From Chrysopilus asiliformis (Eukaryota; Arthropoda; Insecta; Diptera; Rhagionidae), in assembly GCA_964034945.1 (NCBI GenBank), contig OZ035961.1, positions 93,213,991 through 93,277,990 on the forward strand: a stretch of 64,000 bases of DNA, given 5' to 3'. The notes under the pieces were generated by a model. The model did not search any database. It saw only the letters and a program-made list of their open reading frames with translations, and had not been told where the DNA came from. Shown here one piece after another: positions 13,601 to 25,600 of the stretch (position 1 is its first letter; the number at the start of each line of letters is the position of its first letter). Made by a program: the position numbers and the translations under genes.

Positions 13601-16600
13601 TGTCAGTTGATTGCTTTGGGTCTCTTCAGTGAAGCCACAGTTGAGATGTTCATTGCTTCCGGCGACATCTTCAGTGATGGGTGTATCCTCGCTCAGCATA
13701 TCGTCCACTTCCTTTTCGGGATAATTTCCTACTTCCTCGTCATCCTCGCCAACGTGGCCGCCAATTTCGATTTCGTATTGCTGCTGCTTCTCGCTTTCGT
13801 GTGCCAATAGATCATTTTTGTAAAGGGCCCCATCCTCATCAACACATGTTTCTGGTCCCATATCGCTGTGATGATTGTTTTGCTTGAATTCATGGTGCTC
13901 TTGATCGTGATCGCGATGGTCATGGTCATTTAACTGATGATGCAGCTTCTCATTCTTTAGCGATATATCAGTCTGTTCATCAAGGACGAATTTCTCCTCA
14001 GTCAAATCGTCTTTGTTCACATTCAATGCGTGCTGCTGATCCTCAATGTTTGATGTCTGAAGAAATGCAAGTGGATCACTGATTAGATTTTTCAGCCCAT
14101 CCTCAACCAATGGTGCGGTTGCTTGAAATATTTCCTTTGGCTTCTCAATTAGATCGTTGTTGTGATGGTCAACGTCCATGTTGTAGCTTTCGTTTTTATC
14201 ACTGTTGGAAAGCAGAACCTAACGCAATAAAAATACCAGACGCCAATTAATACAGAAGTAGATAAAAATCTATATATACGCGTGGTTACATAATGATAAT
14301 GAATTTAATTAACAAATAATCAGGTTGACATTGATTGATTTAAGCTAGGAATATTTTTATTTACCTGTCCGGATAGGAATTCGTCGCCGTTATTTTTGTC
14401 ATAGATCGTTTCCATTTTTGACGAAGGCCACAAAAAATTTGAAATCAACTTGGGCTGCTTGAGAAACACTACAACTACTGTTATATTGTCAGATGATCCC
14501 TTAACCTTTGCTAATTCGACCAATTGATCCGGTACTTCCTGTAAATTATCTGGAAATAAAGAGAAAAACTTAAATTAATATGTGTGATTTTTTAACCAAA
14601 AATAAAATTGTTTTATTTACAAATTTTCTGGGGTTTCAATAGGACTCAGAATCGGATTTTGAAACTTGGTAGGAATTACAGCAAAAAAAAAAACGTCCGC
14701 ATGGCAAAACTAATACCTAGGGGCAAGAAAATTCTCAAGCGACTAAAAATTGATAGTGAAAACAAACAATATTACAGAGAAGATCGGGCCGGGTCTTTAG
14801 CGGAAGTTGATTTTGGCTCAGTAACACGAAATTTGAGGTTTTAAAATACAGAAACCTGGAAAACCTTCTTTTTCGAAAATCAGTTCACTGAGCAGCCTCC
14901 CCCAACCTCATAAATTAGTATGCCGATTCTACTAATCAGAGAATTTTTTTTAAAGATCTTAAATAACTTTCTGGAAACTTTAAAAAAATATAAGATTTTT
15001 TCAAATTTGTAAGAGATGAAATTTTATTAAATCCAAAAAAAAAGTTGTTACGCAAATTTCGCAGAATAAAATCATGTGTTGTTTACATCCAAGATTTTAG
15101 TTTTGATAAAAACCTCACGAATGATCTAAAAATTGTTGTGTCTACAACTATTCAACCGACTTTTTCCCAAATTAGAAGTATTTTTAATTTTCGCTAATTT
15201 TTAATGTCAACAGCCTTATAAAACCCCAATAATTATGTTACTGATAATAATTGACTTAATTAGCAAGAAGATGTTTCGTTAATTAAAAAGAAATTCCAGA
15301 ATACTGACTTTTTTTTTAATTAATTTATACCCAAAACTAATAGCGCATGGTATTTAAATTTAAGGTAAATTAGTTGGAAAAAAATGTGAAAATTAGAAAA
15401 TCAAATAAAACGAAACTCTACAACAATGAATTTTGTTTAAATTGGTAAATCAAATTTGCTAGAAAAATATTTTTGCAAAATGAATGAATGATGTCAATAT
15501 GTGGCGGCATTTTATAATAATTCCCTGTGTTGTGTGTATTTTCGTTTTCTGACTTTTTCATATTTAGTGGACACAAAAACTTCACAGATAGCTCAAGTGA
15601 AGTCATCGAACGTTGAATAGATGGACGTATGGATGAATGGTTAAATGGATGAAATTCAGACAGAATTATTCATAAATAAATGTTGTTAAAGTTTTTTTTT
15701 CTCATTCTGCTGTTTCTTTTTCGGCTTTCTTGCCTTCATGACGATGATAATGAATGTGGTGAGAAGTGCTGATAATTTTAATTAATCTTATAATTTCTTG
15801 TGATTTTAAAATGTGTTCAGTATAGAGGATTGAGGGTGTTGGCGATGATCCGATTTAAAGAAAAAAAAAATATACAAGTATATTGACTGATTTCTTGGGC
15901 CATGCCTAAAAAGAATTCCAAATAATTCTGAAATGTTTTCCACTCGTTTGGAATGGGGTGCACATGTTCAGAATGACTCTTACATATTTTCACGAGTTTA
16001 TTTTTAGCCGCATTGAGTTGAAAAATCTTCGCTTTATTTTTTTAACCGAACAAGAGCAAAAATCGAGAATCAACTGTGAGAGATCTTCGGGAGGAATTAC
16101 TTTCGTATCTTATATGGGATGATGTGTTTTAAGAGTGTTACACCGCGTCTTGATTAACAATTTTTCATCCCAAGAAATATCTCACCGCAATGAGATTTGT
16201 TTGACAGCTGGGCCGAAAATCTCTTGAAATTTTAGTGCTCAAATGGCGATGAAAAGAAAACTCATAGTCGCCGCTCTCGCAATTAATGCAATACGTGAAA
16301 TTGAAAAGGCTGAAACAGAAGAACAGACGAAAAGAAAAACCTCTTAATCTTATTTATTCTCTTCCAAAGCTTTTTGTATGGTATTGTTTGTAACAATTAG
16401 TTATTTTCGCAACTACTTGTCGGGAGAATTTGGATTCCGCCATCTTGAATTGAGAAATTCCAAGAAATTTTGCAATTGCAAGATTTCAAGAAATTTATCT
16501 CTGGGATTTTTTCTCGCCGTCAACTCGAGCTCTGATTGGTCAATCAAAAATCTCTGCGATGAAAAATCCCAAATCAAGACGCGGTGTTATTGTGACAAAA

Positions 16601-19600
16601 ACAAAACACTCAAAAACTGGAAGGAAAATCTTCTTGAATGTTCTTTAGCGATGAAGTGATATTTTTTATGTTGTATGCAAACATAGGGTGAATTTCCCAA
16701 TTGGAGACTACATATATGGGCGCGTGGCAAACTTTGTAGTTATTTTTTTTATTACAAATATTATTCCGCCAGATGTTTACGGACTTGATATAAATTTTAT
16801 TAAATAATTTTTTTCTCATTTATGCAGCCCAACCAATCAATCGATCAATCAGAAAAGTGATGTTACAATTAATTATGCATATTATGTAGAATTCTGTGCC
16901 TTTTTAAAGCGAATCATATGTATTACCTTTACTATAATTGATTAGGCAATCAATATCCAATATTGGGCCAATATTAGCGAACAAGAAACAGAAACTTATT
17001 AATTTTTTGGGATTGAGTTGCTTGCCGTAAAAAAACATACTGAGGTTTTGTTTACATTTGCAATTTTTTTTTGAATTTCTTCGTGAATTTTATGATTCTA
17101 CGAATATTATTCATAATACAGTACGTACTCTGTTTACGCAACCCTCGATCTGCGCAACTCCTCGATTTTCGCAACAGCAGCATTACTGACTCTGTAAATG
17201 CAACCTTACTTGCAAATTGGACCTCGATAAACGAAACTTTCGCTTACGTTTTTATTTTTTCACTACATCTAAATGTGCCATTCTGGCAGTTATTTTACAG
17301 TTAGAATTATTTCTCATTCTATCTATTTTATTGTCACTTTGTGATCTGTGTGATCTATTTATTTTGATGTTTCTGTCAAGCAGTAATGATGCCGGTTGTA
17401 AAAAAAAGTTGTGAAATTGTCAATTAACAGTAAAATTGAAATTTTGGAAAAACTGCGCAAAGGGGTATCTGCTAAATTATTGTGTCAGTGATACAAAGTG
17501 CACAAATCGACCACATAACTAGGATCAAAAGGCAGAAAATTTACAATCCGAAAGTTTTTCAGCTACAGACCAAAATTGGTCGATTTTTTCATCCAAAATA
17601 GGCTCAAAATTGCATGTGTTAAAATTACACTTGTGCCCAAACTTTTTCCATACCTTAACTAGTCAATCCAAGTAATTTCACTTCCATTTGACACCACAAT
17701 AAGCGACACTTTTCTGATGCGAATTAACGAGAAACAATACAGCCAGGCGAATGCTCCTCGTCTCTTGTGATCCACCTCACTCCAGTAAGCCTTGATTTCT
17801 CTTCATCGCACCTGCCGAAATCACTTCCAACCGCACTACGAGTGCAACGTCATTTTGACAAATAATTTTGTGTCGAGTGAAACTACTAGTATTGTCTATA
17901 TTTTGGTTTATTTTAGTTTAGATGTCTAAATTTCAGAATTTTGTGTCGTGATGTAAACGGTTGAATAACTTCAATATAGTGTCATAAAATTCGCGAAGCA
18001 AAGTGTCAGATGTAAACGGCGCCTAATGGGCTAAAAAAAATGAAAACCTGTAGGTTTGTCTAATAACCACGTTTTTTGCATAACCACGTCGATTGGACCG
18101 AAATTTGAAATGTGAACATCTTGCAAATATTTATTGGTCGACTCCGACTGATATGCTTGACTTTAATCAGATATCATGTTACCATATTAGGGGAAGTCCC
18201 TAAAATACGTGACGCAAATTGTAGCCTTTTCGTACCACACCATCTCCCCATATTGTTATATTTTTGCGCGATTTTTTGTGTGTTGTTTAGTATCTACTGT
18301 TGTCACACTACCGCCGACCAGCCCTGCTCCCGAAAACCGAGACGTATTGTGTAAACAACCACTTACTAGATTCCGTAGTATCTCAGATGAGAAAAATATT
18401 AGAAAATTCTCTAATCTCTTCGACTTAATCGAATCCAATCTCGGCAACTTCAATTATTGAAGTTTTTTTTTCTGGTTTTAACAAATTTCAATTTCATAAC
18501 AACCCCATCATACATGATTTTGCCCTATGCTAAAAACTGCATTGGCCTTCGCAAGTGTATTTGTTGATCAGGTGTAGATTTTCGCAATCTTGTGCATTTG
18601 CTAGCGGCCAATTTTGAGTTTTCTGTTTCCGTTGAACGCTTTCTAGCAAGTATGGCAAACAAAGGAACTGATTTTTTCCATAATAAAGTCGCTAGGTCAC
18701 CAGGTATACGACGAAAATCACCTTTGGATTCTGTTTGATGTCACTTTAAAAATTCATAATGTTTGTATACATTGTTCTTTATGTTGGTACATAAATAACT
18801 TCTATATATAGAATTGAATTGAGTATGCAGTGTATGTACGAGTCGATGCCGAAGCGCAAGAAGAACATCAATAAACACATGCTTATGAGGTCGAATCCCT
18901 CCAGTAATTCCCGTGATCTCCTTAATCCCCAAAAGATATGGTAGGTAAATCATTCCAGTTTACTCCACCCTATATAACCCTATTTATATGTATGTGTGTG
19001 GCGATGGCTCTAATATTCCCTCGTGGATTAAGTTTAGTTCGATTCGGTTCGGTATTTGGATATAAAATGTACGCTTCCAGTGCTAAATATACTCGTTGTG
19101 CAGACGCGTAAACGTAATGTTTTTTATGGCCATGGGATATGGTTACCGTATGTTGGTAACGAACGTGGTAGATGGATGATGGTATTTTATAGCAGCGAAT
19201 ATTTCACTTCCTCTTGCCGGCTGTTTCTGTTTCAACTTGTTACTTTCTTTTCACATGATTCAACCTCCCAATGATTATTATTACCACAGCGACGATGATG
19301 ATGGTGATGTTGATGACTCACTGGAATATGTATAAAATATCCACGAAATACACTTTGCTATAGAGCAGCTTTGGTTGCGCAAAAAAATCCTCATTGAATC
19401 GATCCGACCGTCGTCAGTTTGTTTGCTGGCTGGGTTTGCTTTTGCAAGATACCCTCATACGTGTTGTCGTTTCACGGTTCTTTAACAGACAACACTATTC
19501 TATGATGATTTGGACAGTATTTGCTAACTTTTTTCGACATTATTCTGTTTCATTGTGGTGACCTTGAATGCTAGGATTCTTCTTGTACTCAGACAACTCA

Positions 19601-22600
19601 TAAAACATCATTTGTCGGGCTTTATTGGGTTTGCAAATGGTTTCCATCGGCCGCCAGATAAAAAATTTATGGCATAGATGGATTCAGACAGATTTATTGT
19701 GTTGATAACGTAAATTGGCTGAAATGTTTGCTTAATTGGCATTTCTTTTTCACATTTGCCAAGGACGAAAAGAACGATCTTTGTAGTGAACATCTTTTCA
19801 TTGATTTATTGAGTAAAAATTTCCAAAAATTTCCAAAATTAATGTTTCTTTTCTACAGAAACTGCAATTTCTGTTATTTGGGACTCTCTCTTCAAAATCA
19901 GGTCATCACTGATTACCCACCCTATATTCATAGAAAATAAAATGGAACTGTTTTATAAAATCTTGTATAAAGAGTTGAATTAACAACTCAAAATTCGGTA
20001 TAGTCACTTCTTTGGCAGGGAATTTCAAGAAAAAATAAAGAAAATAGATAAAACCGGACCCAACGACAACACGATTTTTTATACGTAATCTACGTAACTA
20101 GAAGTCGAATTAAACCAAGGTAAATTAAACCAAAGACGAAAATGGCATAAAAATAAGACGATGCAAAGTAAACGTAACAAATAATAATGGGGAAAAAATG
20201 AGATATATGTCTTGCACAAGTGAATAAGACTTTTGAAGGAATTTATAGTGCTAAATACATGACGAAGAAACCGGTCCACAGCCAGTTGACTTCTTCCTGC
20301 TTCGTTTAGTGACCATTACTTGGCGCGAAAGCGCGGCAAAAGATGATTTCAAGTTCACCAAATTGAAGGAATCCTAAAGAATTCCAATTGGTGTTTCTTT
20401 TCTGTATCTAGATTCTAGTAGTGTAGGTATAACAAAAGATATTTTCACAATTTCATCACACTAGGCGAGCTGAAAAATAGACATGAAGTGATAGAATTTA
20501 ATTCGCACTCTTCGATTAAGACTAATTTTTAGCTTTTTGTGTCGCGCTACATTTACAAAAGTATAATAAAAATTTTCATCTATACTTGTAGACCGTTGAA
20601 ATGTATTTCATATTTGAGAATTTGATTAGCCAAAACTCTGAATAAACAGATGGAAAATTTTCACATACTGGCCATGGTAAATAATAATGAGTCATGCCGG
20701 ATAGAAGATATTAAAATTTTTAATCTGATTGTCAAATTAAGCGAATCAAGCTGATATAATAATCGATTTACAGAAACGTAGAATATGAAAAATGTTTTTT
20801 TTTTACATTTCTTCACTCGTTTGTTTTTTTTTTCTTAAAACAAGTGATTTATTGATTTCCTGGAAACAGATTTTTTTGAGACACTAGAAATGGCTATAAA
20901 AACTTCTATCACTTCTTTATTCAAAAAAGATTTTCGGTCATGGCCATTTTTGTTTTCATAAACCCATAAAAATTGAACGAAGTCAAATCAGGTAAATACT
21001 GTGGGTGCAAATGCATTTTGATTTTCAATTTGATTAATATTGCCAAAACTTTTATCTGGTATTGCATCAAAAAAGTAGATAAAAATATTTTTTTTTTGAA
21101 TATTTGAAAAAAAGGAATGTTTAAATTTTTGTTTTGGATTATCGCAACAAAAATTGCTCCGCAGGCAAATTTTTGAAAATGCAAGGGAAAGGTTTTTTGA
21201 GTAGGAGGTTCTACAGGTAGAAAATTGTGAAAAAATGCGCCTCAAGCGGAAATTTGTCAAAAATACCGTCGAATTGAAAGCATCACAGTTGTCTGAGAAC
21301 AGAACCCTCATCTTTGACATCTTGATTTAATTAAATTCAAAATCGCCTTTTAGTGGTAATTTTGGCACCCTTTGAAAGCTGGGGCCATTATTAATTCGTA
21401 AATTCACCGAAGAAATAAATCAAACAGTTAGAATATCCTAAAATTTTAACTACAGTGGCTTGTTAAATTACAAGAGGCATTTTTTCTTTAAGCTGTGATC
21501 ACTCACGAGCCGTGATCACTAAAGCTTAAGCAGTGATCACTCATGTACCGAGAGCGGTAGAATAAAACAATAAAATTCGCTACAATCATCGTAATTAGAC
21601 GAGATTTCGTAAATTCAGCTTACACATTAAGTTTGAAAGTTCTGCAAATATGGCAATTTCGATTATTTAAAGGAGTCGTCTTTGGACAGACCTCTGTATC
21701 AAAATAATGGAATCTGTAAAAAAATATCAGAAATTTTCTTTTTTCTAACCAAAATCACTATAAAAGGACGAAAAGAAATAAAATATTTATGTAGAATTCA
21801 TTGTTACAAAAAAATCATTCCCTGTAAAATTGCAAAAACTTTCAAAATATGACTAATATGGAAGCTGACAAGAATTTGATGATTGATGGATCATATTTGG
21901 AACATTGAAAAAAACCACCAAGCGCCTTACTTTGAAACTTGTAATGATTTTCAGAGAGAGCTGTTGACATGCATTGAAACTCGTGACTTTAACGAAAATC
22001 TTACAAAAAAAAAAGAAATATGGAAATGCTGGAAGCCATATTTGGTGCTAAAAACCCACAATTCAAAAAGATTATTATATGAAAGCATTTCATGCTATAG
22101 ACATACCAACTTTTTTTTTTTAAAAATAATGCAAAAAACTATCTACCAATGCACAAAAGCCGGAGTATATCTAAGTTTTAGTAAAACAGACTGTGTCAGC
22201 ACGGCCTAAAATTTTTACTGCACAGAAGCCATCAGCTGAAACGAGGTCTACACAAAAATTCTCTCTTTACATCGTAACATTTTTGTACATCTCACTTATA
22301 TTATTCAATTGTTTCAGTATTTAATTCGTTTTTGTTTTATTTTTATTACTTGGAATTTTTTTTTTCATTGTTGTACTCGTATTTAATCTGAAAAAAAAGA
22401 CAAACAAAAACGTTTGTGCTCAACGGGGTAGAAAAGCAAAGTAACAGCCACAGCTGAAATAAAAATTGTGGAATTATTTTTTGAATTCGATAAATTTTCA
22501 TTCGTTTTGTTCGAAGTTTTTTTTTTGCCATTCGAAAGTTTTATTCAAAAGTATGTATCCCGGGCGAGGTTGAAGAGAAAAAAAAACTTTCGTGCATGAT

Positions 22601-25600
22601 GGAATCGGCAATGCGACCAAAATTTCGGATTTCTGCAGTCCCGGACGTTCAATTTAGCAGGCGATTTTAAACGGTTTACACGTTTCTCACCGGTTAACAC
22701 TACGGTGAGGTTTTACTGATGATAGTCACCATCATCAGTACTGCATCACTCGCCGTGACATGACTTGCAGCTTACCCGCCTGTCACGATGACATTTCTCG
22801 CCAATTTGACATGATTCAATTTTGGGTACAAGGTCTCAATCCGATGACATGAACAATTAAGAAATTTGAATTTTTATTGAGAGATTTTTATTTCCATTTC
22901 AGTAGCAATGCTCTGAATATGGTTCACCACTTGGGAGGGGAATTTTATAAGGTAGTTATCTCAATTTTAGTTTCTTATAGGTAGCAAATGTAATAAAGAA
23001 TGTATTGCAGAAATTGAAATATTAGATTTACAGTAAACGGTACGTTTTCAATTTTTTATTTTATTTTAATGACATTTTATCGTCTCAGTTTTTACGTTCT
23101 TATATGTACTATAATAAAGTATTGTATTCATGAAAAATTTCGACCTCTTAATTTTGCCTAAAAAACGTATCTCAAGTAGGGATGCCAACGATACCTCGAT
23201 CTTTGCAAAACATCGAGGTATCGTTGAAAAATATCGAGTTTTAACCTCGATATTGAACAGGCCGATATATCGAGGTATCGATGTTGTTATCCACGATGTT
23301 AGAACATTACTCTTCATAAAATTAGTAGAGAAACTAATTTTAGGACTAGAGAGACTAGTTTTTAGATAGATTTAATAAAGCCACTCTACTTAAAGATTTG
23401 TTCAAGTTTCCTTTGAGTGTGTTCACATTGGAATTCACTTTGAGGCGGCACGTCTTTCGTCATTTTCTGCCGTGTGCACACGGTTCGCTTCATCTGGATT
23501 CACTAAACCAGTTTCATCAACAAAACTAAACGACACAGGTTTCAACAACCAGACTCAAACCGGTTTGCGACCGATAATTTTAAGTGAATCTAAACTTCGT
23601 TCGCTCTTTTTGGTTTCCCTCCCCACTGCGTCCCTCACCTTCACTTGGCCGGACCGAAAGACGTGTCGCCTCAAAGTGAATCCCAATGTAAACACACTCT
23701 TTGGTATCAATTTTCGGTTTCATCTTTCTACAAGATTTCGCAAAAAATACCAGAGCTAGCCATGAAATTTGACAGAGAAGTTTGGTCCTGATGTGGAAAT
23801 CCGTTAACCGGAAGTAACCAAAACGGCGGCTTTTTAAAAACTACGATTTCGTTTTTTGCGATTTATTCCGAAACTAACCATTTTCCAGTAGTCTTATGTA
23901 TTACAAAACTTGGAGATAATAAAATTTGCTACATTTATGTCTGTTACTAGAACTCCGTATCTCAAGCCGTTATGAAAATAGGCCGGTATTTAAAAAAAAA
24001 TTAGTTTTTTGCGATTATCTCGAAAACTAACGAGTTTTTGGTGGTTCAACGTATAAGAAGAATTAAAACCGTGTTAATTCTACTTGTGTGCACTCCACCC
24101 ACAGTAGAGCTCCGCCAGATGGCTAAATTATTTATTAAATTTAACTTTTTCAAAACATCGGCAAAACATCGAGGTATCGATGTTTTCAGGACGATGTTTT
24201 TTGATATCGATGTCGCCTTAAAAGAAAACATCGATTTTCGATATATCGAGGTTTTATGAACGATGTTGCATCCCTAATCTCAAGCCGTTATCGAGATATA
24301 ACATTATTTAAAAAAAAATCAGTTTTTTGAGAATACCTCGAAAAATAACGGGTTTTTGGTGGTTTAATGTATGAGGTGGTAGAATTAGATGTATTAAAAT
24401 TCTCTACATTTTTACCTTTTACCGCAAATTGATATCTTTTACCGTTATCGAGATAGTTTAGATTTTGTAAAATCAAAATTCATATCTTTATGTAAACTAA
24501 TATTTGATTCGTCAGCGTCAGGTAAATTGTTCAGAAAGGTAGATTTTGTATAAGAAGTTATGTGTCGTTCACATCCATTTTTTTTTGTTAGACTAGCTTT
24601 ACATTTCAGAGTCATCGGTACTTATGTGTACAAAATTGATTTGCGTACACATACTGCTTTAACGCCCGTGAGGAATTGCGTTATTTTCAAAAATCTTTAA
24701 AGCAAATTACAGTCTATTGCAATGTTTCTCAATCAGAAGTACACCGGCCGATTTCAGGGGGGTGCACAAGACTTTGAAAACAAAATGGCGGTAACCAAAT
24801 TTTGAAGAAATTGCCAGTGGCTGTAAACAAATGTATTTTTTTACTGCCCTGTCGAGGAGCTTAGACCTAAATATAAAAGCAATTCTTTTGCGTAAAATAT
24901 GAAACAATTTATCTAACTAAGGAAATAATATGATGATCGTACCAGATATTTTGGTAAAATCTCTGACATCAATAAAACCGATGGGGGAGGGTAATAAAAT
25001 GACATAAATACATTTTGACAGTAAAATTTCATCTTATTAGTAATTTCGAAATAAATTGTGTGGTCGTTGTTCAACGACGGTTTTAAAAACTTTATAGGAA
25101 CAGATGAGTAAATTAAAAAGGCATGAAAGAGCGCGTTACTCTTCGTTGAGCAGGTTAATTGATCATATTTTGATAATGGATGTTTTTTCAGCCAAGAAAT
25201 TTTTTTAACATTAAATGAAGATATGATTTCTTTCATTTCTTATCCGTAAAAGAGCATTAAAGCAGATCAGAAAAAATTTATAGAAAAAAAACCGAACAAC
25301 TATTGTAAAAAAACATCATGTACGGAATGAAGAGAACTAAATTAGATAGGCGAAAGGTTTCAAAAAACTGATCTTCTACCGTGCACACGAATTATGAAGC
25401 AACCAAAAAATACCAAATCCATGGATCTAGATCGTGAGTTGATTTTTTTTTCCTTCTGATTGCTTGACAGGCCTCAACCAAGATTATTTTTCAGAAGTGC
25501 TTTTTTTCCTAAACAACATTTTTTAAAGCTTATGCCTTTTGGTTATTGATCTTTTGAAAACGAGGTCTAGTAAGAAAAATGCGTAGAGTCCGAACTAATA

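Larger units (their letters stand above)
16590..21115. other. Giant intron, mostly unique AT-rich sequence
   Basis: Apart from the two repeat fragments at 17117 and 17755, nothing is identifiable. Around 19000-19450 the sequence is less AT-rich, with a TATAAAA at 19331 and GAT-rich microsatellite (19290-19310), but there is no exon structure. Confidence 0.4.
23111..24575. repeat. GTCTGTC-family dispersed repeat, copy 2, split by a hAT-like insertion
   Basis: The outer parts 23111-23177 and 24277-24575 match the start and the end of the repeat at 3282-4120. Another partial copy of the same repeat, 23715-24110, lies inside the insertion. The arrangement records at least two rounds of insertion. 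Confidence 0.5.

Noticed and set aside
13352..13810. 152-codon plus-strand open frame with hydrophobic content
   Set aside because: Antisense shadow of the acidic tail exon 13426-14218.
18880..18915. tRNA B-box-like GGTCGAATCCC
   Set aside because: No A box, acceptor stem or anticodon arm at the right distance; the same holds for GGTCGAATCCC at 58231.
19331..19430. TATAAAA followed by TCAGTTTG as a plus-strand promoter
   Set aside because: TATA-to-initiator distance (~80 nt) is wrong, no DPE match and no exon downstream.
23472..23759. 95-codon plus-strand frame
   Set aside because: Lies across a nested TIR element and its inverted ends; not coding.
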